Below are positions 10,331-20,939 of a DNA stretch of 64,000 nucleotides, piece by piece (position 1 is the first letter of the stretch; every line of letters starts with the position of its first letter). Below the pieces are notes generated by a model. That model was not told the origin of the DNA. It saw only the letters and a list, made by a program, of their open reading frames with translations, and made no database searches. Source of the stretch: Rapana venosa (taxonomy: Eukaryota; Mollusca; Gastropoda; Neogastropoda; Muricidae); contig CM054135.1 of NCBI GenBank assembly GCA_028751875.1, forward strand, positions 61,766,597 through 61,830,596, read 5' to 3'. The position numbers and the translations under genes are program-made.

Positions 10331-10611
10331 TTCAAGAAAACTTTAAAAGTTAAAAAGAAAAAAAATGTCTTTCAACACCTGTTTTAGTAGTGCATGAGAG
10401 GTAAAAAAGTAAATAAGTACAGGTATCATCAGTCTTTGCCTTTTTCAGGCCCAGCACTTTTTCCATGAAGATTGTGTATGATCTGCATGCAAGTTCTCAC
10501 ACCCAAACTGTCACTATTTTTTGTGGAGATTTTGGAAGAGTTGAATTGGTATGTTGTGTTATACAACGCTAAGACTGAGAGTTTTCAAGAAATCATTTTC
10601 TGTTCACTTTT

Positions 10612-11714
10612 ATTTGAGAGTTGCCTCATCTTCTGTGACATCCCTGTCCTGCTGTTCTCAGGCCACTTATTTCAGTCTCTCCACCCCATCCATCAATACC
10701 CAGATTTATTATGTATGTAGCATCCTCAGGATTCGAAGTCCACAGTAAGCCTAACAATGTCAGGCTGCTGTGGGCCACCGGTCAGAGGGACCCTGTACTG
10801 CTGTTTGGTCACTTTGGTGGTGTTCAGTGGTGCCTGCTCTGAGGTAAAAATGCAGGACGCACCATCTACAAAAGCCCCTACTGACAACAATAACAGCTCA
10901 GTCGTGAAGCCAGACTGAGTGAGATACCCACCCGGGGTGGCCACCACCCCATCAAGTCAAGTCAAGTCAAGTCAAAAACACTTTAATCATCCCATGAAGG
11001 GCAATTACAATACTGACAGGCAGATTGATACTCATCAAATATATCAAAGACACAAAAGCTATATTTCATATTGGTTTTCAAATAAAATGTCACGACACAC
11101 ACACACACACCACACACACACACACCACACACGCGCGCATGCGCACAAACATCAATTGTGAACACAATTTTAAACCCATTGACTAGAAGACATAAAAACT
11201 TATTTTTACGCACGCATATACGCAGCACGTACTCACGCACGTACGTGTGTGTGCGAACACGCCCACGCACACCCACACCATACACCAATATATGAATTCA
11301 TCCCTCCAACAACCTTCTCCTGTGACCCTAAAACTCAGAAGGCTTTTACACAAACTCACCACAGGCACAGAAGTGTACACATAGGAACCTGATACTGACG
11401 ACATCTCTGTAAGAGTAGAGCAACTGGGGCCATTGAATCTGAGACAATTCTCTTTTATGGTGATGAGGCTGATATAGTGATACTGCTGTGAAGTGCATGT
11501 GCTTCGAGACTTCTTCATAGGGCTGTACTCTGTGCTTCCTGTCATAGTGTATCCCATTGTCAACCTGGCCTGACAGATACAGAGATACCTGCAATGTTGG
11601 TCAGGTGATTTGAGCAACTCTCAAAATCGCATCAGTAAATTGGATGATGCTTGACTTTGTGGTCCCAGTCTTACCAATGAGCACATAGCAAACTGACTGT
11701 GGGTTAGGAGCCAG
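10612..11714 (+). mobile_element. Family F element (copy 1), interrupted, ends lacking
   Basis: GTTGCCTCATCTTCTGTGAC to the left and GGTTAGGAGCCAGCTG to the right align in the same order with the internal part of the complete element at 16994-17992. The outer tRNA-like ends are absent or degraded. Family G (10951-11305) has inserted into it at the point equivalent to 17478. Confidence 0.7.
10951..11305 (+). repeat. Family G repeat with CAAGT tandem start (copy 1)
   Basis: TCAAGTCAAGTCAAGTCAA is followed by ACACTTTAATCATCCCATGA, AGGGCAATTACAATACTGAC and a long CA/CACGCA region. A second copy begins at 12938. The insertion interrupts family F, so it came later. Confidence 0.75.
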
Positions 11715-11761
11715 CTGCACGCGTGCGCGTGTGTGTGTGTTTAAAAAAAAAAAATTTTCAT

Positions 11762-12050
11762 TTTATTCTTTTATATCCAGTCCCCGTGTGTGTGCGATTT
11801 TGTAAATTCTGTCATCTGTTCCCACCGGCGCACAATGGCCTACTCTTCCGAAAAGCGGAACAGGATTTAATGTATGCGCAAGATGTTCTGCGTGCGTTCG
11901 CACATGGTTTATAGTCTTATCCGAAGGACTTTTTAGGGAGAGTGGAGTCTGCACTGATGTTAACTCCAGGGGAAAATATCCCCTTGAACGGGAATCGAGC
12001 CCAGGTCGTCAGATGGTGAGCGCAATGTTCTAACCACTAGGCTATCCCGT
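11762..12050 (-). mobile_element. Family A tRNA-derived SINE
   Basis: Minus-strand copy. The tRNA-like head is at the right end, where the reverse complement reads ACGGGATAGCCTAGTGGTTA with box B-like GGCTCGATTCCCG. The body blocks are AGTGCAGACTCCACTCTCCC and GGCCATTGTGCGCCGGTGGG. The tail is shortened, lacking the usual CTTATTCCATTATCC block. Confidence 0.85.
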
Positions 12051-12207
12051 ATGTGTGTGTTATGTGTGTGTGTATATATATATATATAACCTGGTTGATT
12101 ACGTCTTACATTTGCTTATATTTTTCTTGGCCAAGTTATATTTATTTTAAAAACTAGTGTGTTGTGGTTTTTTTAATCAATGTGTGTGTGTCTGTGTGTG
12201 TGTATAG

Positions 12208-12367
12208 ATGTGGATGCAGAGGCCAAAAAGAGAGAGGAAGAAGACCTGATGTTGGCAGATGCTAACACCTGGCTGCTGAACGGCAAAGTGGAAGAGAAGA
12301 TCCACCCCGACACTGGTGCCACAGCCCTGCATGTGGCAGCTGCCAAAGGATACATCAATGTCATGAA
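12208..12367 (+). CDS. PPP1R12A-like: MYPT exon 3: linker helix and ankyrin repeat
   Basis: The frame reads DVDAEAKKREEEDLMLADA, then NTWLLNGKVEEKIHPDTGAT and ALHVAAAKGYINVM. Human MYPT1 has the corresponding VDIEAARKEEE, a WL(N/S)xG stretch and GGTALHVAAAKGYTEV, so identity is unmistakable. It starts with two bases completing the Asp codon from exon 2 and ends with AA before gtgagt. The acceptor is preceded by a GT repeat rather than a clean pyrimidine tract (TGTGTGTCTGTGTGTGTATAG), which is unusual but open and in phase. Confidence 0.95.
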
Positions 12368-12767
12368 GTGAGTTCAGTGGACTTCTTCTTTGCTTGCACT
12401 TGCTCATGGACTGGAATCTGCTTTTTTTTTTTTTTACCCATGAACCTTTTTGGCTTGTTCTGTGCTACAGCCTGTTCATCACAGAAAATAATCTCATTGC
12501 ATCTTTGACTCTTGATTGTAACTTGTGATACAAAAAAAATAGACCTTTTGCTTGCTTTTATTCTGCTTCATTATGCAACAGTTGACTTGATTATAATGTT
12601 GCAAAACACCAAGCTGAATGAGCCAAAACTGATTGGTGACTGAGTGGTCATTCTAACCAGCCACAGGCTGCTTGCATTGCATGATTTCCTGTGCTCAGTT
12701 CCAGCCGCCATGTATGTTTTTTCCCATTTAAATTTTTTTACACAAACTAAACAACAACTGACAATGT

Positions 12768-12893
12768 TGTGTTAGGTATCATAGGAAAGAGCAGACCCGA
12801 ACAGATTCTCTCTTGGATTTAGTTCGCCTTTAGCTTCCATCTACCTCTCACAAAGCAAAGATTGGGAAAAAAGAATCGAAGCAGCTGAGATGG
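12768..12893 (+). repeat. Family P repeat (copy 1)
   Basis: TGTTGTGTTAGGTATCATAG, then AACAGATTCTCTC, TTTAGCTTCCATC and GAAGCAGCTGAGATG recur at 18056-18245. That copy contains an extra internal duplication of the AAGAATTGAAGCAACTGAGA block. Confidence 0.65.
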
Positions 12894-12937
12894 GGGTTGG
12901 TTTTTTTTTTTTTTTTAGAAGGTTGCTCAGGGTCACT

Positions 12938-13366
12938 TGTCAAGTCAAGTCAAGTCAGAAACACTAATTAATCATCCCATGAAGGGCAATTACAATACTG
13001 ACAGGCACATTGATACCTATAATATTCTCACAAGACACAAAAAAAATACATTTCAAATTGTTATAAACATTCGAAGAAAGCTAAAAAAAAATCACACACA
13101 CAAACCCAGGCGCACATACACACGCACGGCGTACACACGTACATGTGTGTGCACGCACACACACACACCCAATGTAGGAATACAGTGTTGTAAAAACCAT
13201 TGATTGGAAAAGACATAAACTTATTATTTACGCACGCACGCGCGCACTCACATGTGGGCACACCCATACACACACACCAATGTGTGAACACAATTTGATA
13301 AAGACTTGATTAGAAAATGCGCGCATGCGCGCACCATAATGACCATTGGCTAGTAAAGACATAAAC

Positions 13367-13433
<67 letters not shown>

Positions 13434-13440
13434 CATTTAA
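12938..13440 (+). repeat. Family G repeat (copy 2) with CA/CACG arrays
   Basis: It begins with TCAAGTCAAGTCAAGTCAG and ATCATCCCATGAAGGGCAAT, as at 10951. The internal region contains three rounds of an ACATAAACTTA-type block, each followed by CACGCA or CA runs. The last is a pure CA run at 13370-13428. Confidence 0.75.
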
Positions 13441-13559
13441 GCCAAAAGTAAGATGCAGGAGTATTTATTTTCATGACCACATGCACAGACACGCACGCAT
13501 GCACGCACGCGCGCACACACTCACGCACACACGCGCGGACACTCACAACACACGCGCAC

Positions 13560-13790
13560 TTGACTATAAACCAAGGCCCCGTGTGCGAACACACGCAGAA
13601 CATCTTGCACACACGTTAAATCCTGTTCCACTTTTCATAAGAGTAGGCCATTGTGTGCCGGTGGGAACAGATGACACAATTTACAAAACCGCATACACAC
13701 TGGGACTGGATGTAAAAAAGCACACAAGTGCTTATTCAATTATCCTCGATATAAAAGAATAAAATAAAATAAAATAAATAAATAAAATAA
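13560..13790 (+). mobile_element. Family A SINE, 5'-truncated
   Basis: It begins inside the body (GACTATAAACCAAGGCCCCG) directly after a CA/CACG tract. It keeps the GTAGGCCATTGTGTGCCGGT block, the CTTATTCAATTATCCTCGAT tail block and an AAATAAA-repeat tail. The tRNA head is missing. Confidence 0.8.
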
Positions 13791-14039
13791 ACAATCAGGG
13801 AGGTATATCAGAGAATGTAAAACTGTTTGGTTAGTGCTGTTTTGAATTTAGAATTCGAATGACTACGGGAACAAAAAAATTTCTTTTTCTATATGTTTTG
13901 CTGTTGGAGCACCGAAAACAGTGTCCTGAAGGCAACAACAGATAAAAGAACAAGCGAAAGCATGCTACACAAACTGGGAACAGCAAGTAAACTTCTCACG
14001 TTTATAAATGAAAGGAAATAAAGATATGCAGATCATGCA

Positions 14040-14195
14040 CTATGAAACCAAGATACCAACCTCATGAAGACTGTCTTTTGAGGCAAGACTAAAGAAAAAG
14101 GGCAGACCAGCATCTCTCATTGCCAGCATCACCGAATTCTGTGGCAAGAGAATCCATGAAGTGAGCAGGGCCAACAGAAACCGGAGCAAGTGGAG
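14040..14195 (+). repeat. Family Q coding-like repeat (copy 1)
   Basis: The plus strand aligns with the reverse complement of 61440-61625 (ATGAAACCAAG, CTCATGAAGAC, CTCTCATTGCCA, ATCCATGAAGT and others). The copy at 61434-61625 is open (PHEDRLSWQDRG, then GRPPASLIANITESCG), while this one has a stop. It is probably the remnant of a mobile-element protein; I do not recognise the family. Confidence 0.5.
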
Positions 14196-14289
14196 GAGGA
14201 TCATGTCCGTGTTATTGGGTACGGTGGCTATCATTGTACCTGGTGACTCCATTAGGTGAGATAGGTGAGGTATCAGTGCCACAAACTCT

Positions 14290-14960
14290 TATACCTATTC
14301 CAGCCAATCATCTGTGTGTGGATTTCTCTGAAAGTACACAAAGACACACACAAAATTTTATACATGCATATATATCAGTTTTATTATGGCTGGTGAACGC
14401 AGTCAGTTACCAACTCGCCCCCCTTCTAAAACATCCCAGCATCCCAATGAGCACCAAGGCAAAACTCATCAACGCCATCTTCGTTCCAACATTCACATAC
14501 CAGTGTCAGACATGGGCCCTAACAAAAGCCTTAGAGAGAAAATTGGTCACATGTGAAATGCGCTGCCTGAGAAAAGCTGTCAACAAGACCAGACGCGACA
14601 AGATCAAGAATGAGGTGATCAGAGACATGGTCGGACTAACACCAATTCTCCACCATATCGAACAACAAAGGATCAGGTGGTTTGGTCACCTCACTAGAAT
14701 GCCGCCCAACCAACCAGCCCTACGGGCATACACCACCAAACACAATGGCTGGAAAGCCAGAGGTAGACCAAGGAGACGATGGAGTGACTCCGTGGCTGAC
14801 ACCCTGCGAGCCCATGACCTGTCACTACATCAAGCCTCCCGCCTTGCTGCAGACAGACGTCTGTGTCTCCCCGCGACGCCGAAAGGCACCAGCGGCAGAT
14901 GAAAGAAAGAAAGAATTATGGCTGGTAATCACACATAGAACTTGGGGCATGTTGACTAGA
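14290..14960 (+). mobile_element. Non-LTR retrotransposon fragment (RT C-terminal region)
   Basis: An open frame (14234-14902) carries KAKLINAIFVPTFTYQCQTW, ALTKALERKL, EMRCLRKAVNKTRRDKIKNE, IEQQRIRWFGHLTRMP and RGRPRRRWSD. These are the standard C-terminal blocks after the reverse-transcriptase domain of many LINEs. The RT core and endonuclease are absent, so this is a 5'-truncated copy, distinct in sequence from the LINE at 5885. The borders are approximate. Confidence 0.8.
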
Positions 14961-15025
14961 AAATAATAAATACTGCATCAATGACACCTTTGAATGAAAA
15001 AAAAATGTCCTTGAAAATTCTTTAA

Positions 15026-16495
15026 CCGTCTTGACCCCGTTACGGCCGCAGCCGACAGTAACGGTGGCCGCCGCTAGATTCCATTACGACCGCAGCCGAC
15101 AGTTGGTGCTGCCCACGTGGCCAGTACTTTTCCATCACACACAGACCTCGTGGTTTTCACACAGTGTGTCTGAAAATTGGTGGGGCGATGCAGGGAGTGT
15201 TAGAGAGGGTGCCAGTGATAAATTTATACCACTAACATGCGTGTAGTGGGAAGGGAAGGAAGAAAGAAAAGCCAGTGACCAGAACGCTTGGAATGCTTTT
15301 CAATCATAGCAGAGTGGCGCAAAAAATGGCGTCTTTTTTGGTAGCAGATGATTCATCTGATTAGCTGAGATGATGAATTGAATGTTATTGTCTTGGAAGT
15401 AGAAACATTTGAATGATAATTGTTAAGTTAGTCTGATATTAAACGCTTATGAGGAAGAGGAGGAAGGAAATGCTGCAGTTAGGGAGAAGAGTGAGCCTGA
15501 AAATAACGTGCTACACGGCACATTCCTGACCTGTGCTACACACACCGACTGTGGAGAAATTTGACCTCCCGGCTGGTCCGTGGCATAGACGCCAGAAAAC
15601 ATGATGCCTTTTGACTGTTTTCTCATTATTACTACTTTTGCTTTGAAACTGCAATGGCAGAAATGAATAGATATGCCGATAATGAAAATAGCAAGAAGGA
15701 AAAAAAACAAAAAAACAGGTCTCCAGTCTGCCAAGGTTCGACAGGTGACAGCAATGGGTACAACCCCGCCCATACACACACACACATCCATAATTTGTGA
15801 TTTCTGTGATTTGATGTGACCCTGTGCCATCACTACGATTACTTTAGAGACTACCAAGTCAAAAATTTTGTAGGATTACAGAAGTTCTGTGTTGTTTCAA
15901 ATTTGTCACACCTGTGCGGTGACAGTGGTGACAGTGTGACAGTCATGTACAATAATACACTTCTGTACACTTAACAAACATGTGGTAGCACACGCAGATA
16001 TGAACTGTAGTATAAAGGTCATATGTTGATTGAATATGACATGTTCTCAAAAGAAAAAAAGAGTTAAACAAAACGTCTGTCTTCTCGAGACATACCATAA
16101 AACAACATTGTGTGACACTTCCTTGAAGTACTATTGCACATAACCATTGGTAAACACATCAGCTGGGTATCAGTTTTTTATTCAACACTAACATGTATGA
16201 ACTATTGTCAAATCCATGCAGGATTTGCTGTTTTATCGTATATACCATACTTTTACCTGTGATTAGTGACAAATAAGGTGACAATGACAAGACATCTGGT
16301 GACCAGACACATAAACTTGGGCCTAAATGCAAGTACAAAGACATACCTAGCTTGTGACAAAATTTCAACTCGATAGCTTGTCATGCACACACACAATTGT
16401 CTTAGGAGTAAAGTAAGTCAGTTGGGGGCAGAAAGCCTTCAAAGAATTCAAAATCTATAGGCAGTTTAGCTCTATAGAATCCAACAGCAAGAGGG
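15026..16495. mobile_element. Candidate non-autonomous TTAA-flanked element
   Basis: TTAA at 15022-15025 is followed by CCGTCTTG. At the other end CAAGAGGG is followed by TTAA at 16496-16499. The termini are therefore near-inverted over 8 bp and flanked by TTAA, the target used by piggyBac-type transposases. Near the left end a TTACG-CCGCAGCCGACAG block occurs twice in direct orientation (about 15050 and 15085). No long reading frame lies inside. The short imperfect inverted repeat makes this tentative. Confidence 0.4.
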
Positions 16496-16721
16496 TTAAT
16501 TTTGTACTAAGAAGTCCATATAGAGCCCGTGTTGGATGTAACTTGTCTGGGGTGCAACATTTCTGGCATGCATGTATGTATTTAAACCAGGAGAGTGTTG
16601 AGTTGTTTTTGTTTAAACATGATTGTTTGGAAATTTGATGTGTTAGAACTTCAGGTATTTTTTAAACAAATTTTTCTTCTCAGCCTCCTGGTTTCTTTTT
16701 TTTCTTTCTTTTACTTCTTGG

Positions 16722-16810
16722 TTTGAGCTCTGAAGTTCATCTATAATGAGATTTTGTGTGTGCAACCATTTTTACCCACCATTAAGGTAGCCATGTTCTG
16801 ACTTCAGGGA
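16722..16810 (+). repeat. Family R repeat (copy)
   Basis: GAGCTCTGAAGTTCAT, then GAGATTTTGTGTGTGCAACC, CACCATTAAGGTAGCCATG and TTCTGACTTCAGGG follow the family order. Confidence 0.65.
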
Positions 16811-16993
16811 GAGCCTCCTGATTTAATTAAAATTGCCGTTGAATTGTTGATAAGTGTCCAGAGCCCTTTTACATGGTTAGTGTGTGACTTAATCTTTATG
16901 GCTTGGGCATACTTCAATGTTTAAAAAAAAAATTCTTTTCTTTTAAATAATCACCCTCTGTAGCATAAATATGCATAGCACTAAAAGGTTTTC

Positions 16994-17992
16994 TAAACCA
17001 GCAGTCTTGGCGCAGTGGTTAGCACCTTGGGTTACAGACTGGAATGTCATGGGTTTGAATCCTACAAGAGTCTCTGGTGGAATTTTTTCGGACTCCAGCC
17101 TGCTTCTACCCAGACTGAGGGTTTTTAAAAATTACCCCCCAAATTTTTTTGGTTGCCTCATCTTCTGTGACATTCCCATTCCACTGTTCCCACGCCACTC
17201 ATTTCAATCTCCTTGCCACAACCATACCCAGATTTCTTATGTCACAACCTCAGGGTTGGAAGTCCACAGGGAGTCCCATCAGTATCAGGCTTTCGTGGGG
17301 CCACCAGCCAGATGGTCCCTGCACTGCTGCTGGGTCACTTTGATGTTCGGTGGGGCCTTTTCTGAGCTAACATTATGCTGGATACCACCTACTTAGTCCC
17401 CTACTAATGAGAGTATTAGCTCAAGTCACAGAGCCAGACTGAGTGAATCGCCCACCCTAGGTGGCGACCACCACATCATTCCTCTGACGACCTTCCCCAG
17501 TAGAACCTCCAACCCCAAAAGCTTTGACACAAACTCACCACGGGCACTGAAGTGTATGGGGCAACCAAATCTGAGGTCACCGTGAGACCAGAGCAACTGG
17601 GGCCACCGAATAAGAGGCAATTTTATTTTTATTGCATGATGATCATTGATAATGAAGATTATGCAGTGATGCTGCTATGGAAGTGCATATGCTTTGAGAC
17701 TACTTGACAGGGCTGTACTCTATGATTACTATCATGATATATCCCGGCATCAACTGGGCCCAAGAGATACAGACACCTGCAGTGCTGGTCAGGTAATTTG
17801 AGCAACTCTCTGAAACTTGCATCTATACAGTGGATGAAACTCAACTGTGTGGTCCTTGTCTTCCCAATGAGCCCACAGTACACTGACTCTGGGTAGGAGC
17901 TGACTGGAGTCCAAAAAATCCCTATGACTCTTTTGGGATTCAAACCCAGTCTGTAACGCAAGTCGCTAACCACTACACCTTGGCGGCTAGCG
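16994..17992. mobile_element. Family F: about 1-kb element with inverted tRNA-like ends
   Basis: The left end reads TTGGCGCAGTGGTTAGCACC with box B-like GGGTTTGAATCC. The reverse complement of the right end reads AAGGTGTAGTGGTTAGCGAC with GGGTTTGAATCCC. The two ends stay alignable for about 100 bp (GTTACAGACTGG, GACTCCAG, CTACCCAGA). Between them is about 750 bp of unique, non-coding sequence shared with copies at 10612, 28367 and 51996. It may be a fold-back element or a composite of two opposed tRNA SINEs. Confidence 0.65.
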
Positions 17993-18055
17993 TAAACAAT
18001 GATTTTGCTGTGCCCAGCAAAATGGTTTAAAACAAATTTATTCTTTTTACTTGAA

Positions 18056-18245
18056 TGTTGTGTTAGGTATCGTAGTAAAGAGCAGACACGAACAGATTCT
18101 CTCAGTGTTAATTCACCTTTTGCTTCCATCTTCCTCCTCTTGCAAAGAAAAAAAAAAAGATGAAAAAAGAATTGAAGCAACTGAGATGTGGAAAAAAAAT
18201 TGTTTGAATGATGAGAAAACAATTGAAGCAGCTGAGATGTGGGGA
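18056..18245 (+). repeat. Family P repeat (copy 2)
   Basis: Matches 12768-12893 with an internal tandem duplication of the GAAGCAACTGAGATGTGG block (about 18172 and 18225). It ends 37 bp before the exon 4 acceptor. Confidence 0.65.
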
Positions 18246-18282
18246 AAAAAAAGTGTGGTAAGTCCCTGTTGGCCTGTTTCAG

Positions 18283-18427
18283 CGTATTACTGCAATCCAG
18301 CGTGGACATCAATGCCCAGGACTTTGATGGCTGGACCCCTTTACATGCTGCTGTCCACTGGAACCAAGAGGATGCCTGTCAGATTCTGGTGGACCATCTG
18401 TGTGATATGGGCCTGAAAAACCATGCT
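18283..18427 (+). CDS. PPP1R12A-like: MYPT exon 4: ankyrin repeat
   Basis: After a tttcag acceptor the frame reads VLLQSSVDINAQDFDGW, then TPLHAAVHWNQEDACQILVD and HLCDMGLKNHA. The human counterpart contains YDGWTPLHAAAHWGKEEACR and ILVDNLCDM, so this is the last canonical MYPT ankyrin repeat. The first base completes the Asn codon begun in exon 3, and the exon ends in phase 0 before gtgagt. No frameshift or missing hallmark residue is visible. Confidence 0.96.
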
Positions 18428-18953
18428 GTGAGTGCTAGTGGGTGTGGGTGTGTGTGAGAGAGCATGCTTTGTGTGTCTGTGTGAGCATGCTTGTGTATGT
18501 ATGTGTGTGCGTGCATTATTTGTGTGTATGTGTGTGTGTGAGTGAGTGTGTGCGTGCACGCATGCATGCATGTGTGAGTGAGTCAGTGAGTGCACACGCA
18601 TGCTATGTGTGCTGTTTATATGTATTTATTGTTATAGTATAATTTGCAATCACCGCGTGCCTTCTGCTTGGAATTTGTGGCTTTTGTTTCTGGATGAATT
18701 GTATTGCCATACTACAGCATGCCTCTGTTGTGTGTCTTGTTGAAGAAAATGCAAATGGCAAGACAGTAGAGGAAACGTTTTGGGTGGAAGGGATACATTT
18801 TTCTTCTGGTTTCTCTCTCTCTTCTCTTTCTCTGTCTGTCTGTCTGTCCCTCTCTCTCTCTCTTGATCTACAACCTATGCCTGGAATAGGAATAGGTGAG
18901 TATAGTAGTGCATGGATTGTGTGTAATGATACGTATCTGTGTCTGCATCACAG
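18428..18953 (+). other. Intron 4: TG-rich sequence, no gene
   Basis: A TG/GCATG-rich stretch occupies 18430-18600 and a CT run 18815-18865. No interspersed family was recognised. Confidence 0.7.
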
Positions 18954-19040
18954 GGCCACACAGTGTTTGACCTGGCAGAATCCGACGACTCGGAGGAGAT
19001 GCTGACCTTTCTAGAAGACCTACAGAAGAAACAAGTCTCG
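18954..19040 (+). CDS. PPP1R12A-like: MYPT exon 5: end of ankyrin domain
   Basis: Twenty-nine codons in phase 0 at both ends read GHTVFDLAESDDSEEML, then TFLEDLQKKQVS. Human MYPT1 has GQTAFDVADEDILGYLEELQ and KKQ at this point, the capping helix after the last ankyrin repeat. The acceptor is tcacag and the donor gtatgt. Everything after this exon in the protein is predicted to be largely disordered. Confidence 0.96.
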
Positions 19041-19116
19041 GTATGTTCTGATACAGTTCTTGTTTGTTTGCTCTCTATTTACTGGCGTACACACTCTTCT
19101 GGATTCATACAAACGT

Positions 19117-19222
19117 TTTCCCCGAAGTTGGAATATGGCTACCTTGATGGTGGGCGAAAACGGCCACATACGCAAAATCTCACCATTGGTGAACTTCGAG
19201 CTCTAGCCGAGGAACGAGAAAA
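19117..19222 (-). repeat. Family R repeat (copy, inverted)
   Basis: The best-preserved copy: CCCCGAAGTTGGAATATGGC, TACCTTGATGGTGGGCGAAA, ACGGCCACATACGCAAAATC, TCACCATTGGTGAACTTCGA, GCTCTAGCCGAGGAACGAGA. It can serve as the family reference. Confidence 0.75.
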
Positions 19223-19367
19223 AATCCCGAAGAAACATTTGAAGCAATTTTTGTGAAGTCATTGGCTCATGAGAGAGTAATGGTGATGTCATGCGCCATC
19301 TTGTTTCCTTTTTGCTGCACAGCTGTCAGTTTCCCCCATTTTTAGCTCCTCATTTATTTTTTAAAAA

Positions 19368-19703
19368 TTTTATTCTTTTATATCGAGGATAATGGAATAA
19401 GCACTTATGTGCTTTTTTACATCCAGTCCCCGTTTGTATGCGGTTTTGTAAATTCTGTCATCTGTTCCCACCGGCGCACAATGGCCTACTCTTACGAAAA
19501 GCGGAACAGGAATTAACGTGTGCGCAAGATGCTCTGCATGCGTTCACACACGGGGCCTCGGTTTATAGTCTCATCCGAAGGACTTTTGGGGAGAGTGGAG
19601 TCTGCAATGATGTTAACTCCAGGGGAAAATATCCCCTTGAATGGGAATCGAACCCGGGTCGTCGGATTGCGAGCGCAATGTTCTAACCACTAGGCTATCC
19701 CGT
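19368..19703 (-). mobile_element. Family A tRNA-derived SINE, full length
   Basis: Complete minus-strand copy. The right end has the tRNA-like head (reverse complement ACGGGATAGCCTAGTGGTTA, box B GGGTTCGATTCCC). The body has TTAACTCCAGGGGAAAATAT and the block for GGCCATTGTGCGCCGGTGGG. The tail has TATCGAGGATAATGGAATAA at the left end. Confidence 0.9.
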
Positions 19704-20319
19704 CCCCTCCTCTCAGCTGCTGTCCATTCCATTTCATCCCTGTCCAGTTGAGGCCAGCTGGTGCTATAATTAGCAGGAGCTGACCGCACTTAAGACTTGG
19801 TAAATGGAAGGGGCATACTAATTTTAGCACTTGCCCTGGACCCTTGACTTAAGTTGTGCTGGATTTGCGCCACACTGTGGCTGCTTTGTTTGGTCAGGAA
19901 AGTAAAATGACCCGACCCCCATCCCCCGAAAGAAAAAAGAAAGAGATGAAAAGAGATGGGGAAGTAACATCAGATCAAGTAAAAGTGTTATTTAAGTAAC
20001 TTCACTGCTACAGTCTGAGTGATAAATAGAAATTGGCTCTGATAAGCTGTGCCCAGGAATGATGTGCTGCTGACACTGTACGCTGCCTTATGGCTTTCTT
20101 TTCTGTGAATTTGCAAATTGCTGTGGAAAAAAAAAAGGAAAACCATCATGGGGGAAAAAGGTGGGGGAAAAAAATCAAGTGATAGAGGTGAATTTGCAGA
20201 TTTTCTATGAAAAAATCCCACCAAACATAAAAAAATCATCAAGGAAAAAAAGTGAGGAGAAAAAAAAAGAAGTTGTAGAAGGTGAGGAGAGGGAGAATCT
20301 GTAGATGTGATTTATGGAG

Positions 20320-20520
20320 TGAACATGTCTTTCTGTACTAGCAGACAATACTGATATCACCAGTTCTTTTGTAAAGTCTCCTGTGTAAGACAAAGAGGAG
20401 TACAAAGAATGGAGTGGTAAGGGGTGAGGAGAGAGAGTGATCATGTCTTTCTGTACTGACAGACGAAACTGACATCACCAGTTCTAGTGTACAGTCTCCT
20501 ATGTAAGACTAAAGAGGACT
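20320..20520 (+). repeat. Tandem duplication, about 120-bp period
   Basis: ATGTCTTTCTGTACTAGCAG with ATCACCAGTTCT and GTCTCCTGTGTAAGAC (20325-20395) is repeated as ATGTCTTTCTGTACTGACAG, ATCACCAGTTCT and GTCTCCTATGTAAGAC (20443-20512). Confidence 0.75.
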
Positions 20521-20939
20521 AATTGCCTCATGGGTTGTTCAGTTGAAGACAAAAACACAATGAATGTAACATCCGGGTTTGAAATAATATAAAAGGAATG
20601 CCTTAGAAAGTGGAACCAGAAGAAAAATGTATCCCTTCCAACCCCCCCAAAAATGGGGGTTTAGTTTTTGTGGGGGGTGTATTGCCTATGAAGAGCGACA
20701 TGTGAACCACCAACAAAAAAAAAGAAAAAGAAATAAAACAAAGTGAGAGTGACCGAATCATTCCTGCACCCCCGACCTCCCCCCCAAAAAAAAGAAAAGA
20801 AAAGAAAAAAAAGACGAACCAGAAGCCGTACATTGAAGCTTCGTTGGTCCAAGTCTGACCAAAAGATGAGGGATATACCTCTCAGTGCTTGGTTTCATAA
20901 ACTGAAAGAAGTGAAAGATCTAAAGCCTCCCCCCCTTGT

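Larger units (their letters stand above)
8272..12207 (+). other. Intron 2: interspersed repeats and a large minisatellite
   Basis: No exon was seen. It contains a family T/K tail fragment (8387-8470), a family V repeat (8475-8570), family D (8637-8970), a 48-54 bp minisatellite (9250-10330), a family F element (10612-11714) split by family G (10951-11305), and a minus-strand family A SINE (11762-12050), then GT/TA dinucleotides. The stretch 8970-9250 shows nothing I can name. Confidence 0.7.
12368..18282 (+). other. Intron 3: many repeats
   Basis: No exon was seen. Contents in order: family P (12768-12893), family G with CA arrays (12938-13440), a family A SINE fragment (13560-13790), family Q (14040-14195), a LINE fragment (14290-14960), a TTAA-bounded candidate element (15026-16495), family R (16722-16810), the complete family F element (16994-17992) and a second family P copy (18056-18245). 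The segments 12400-12760 and 13800-14035 hold nothing I can name. Confidence 0.7.
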
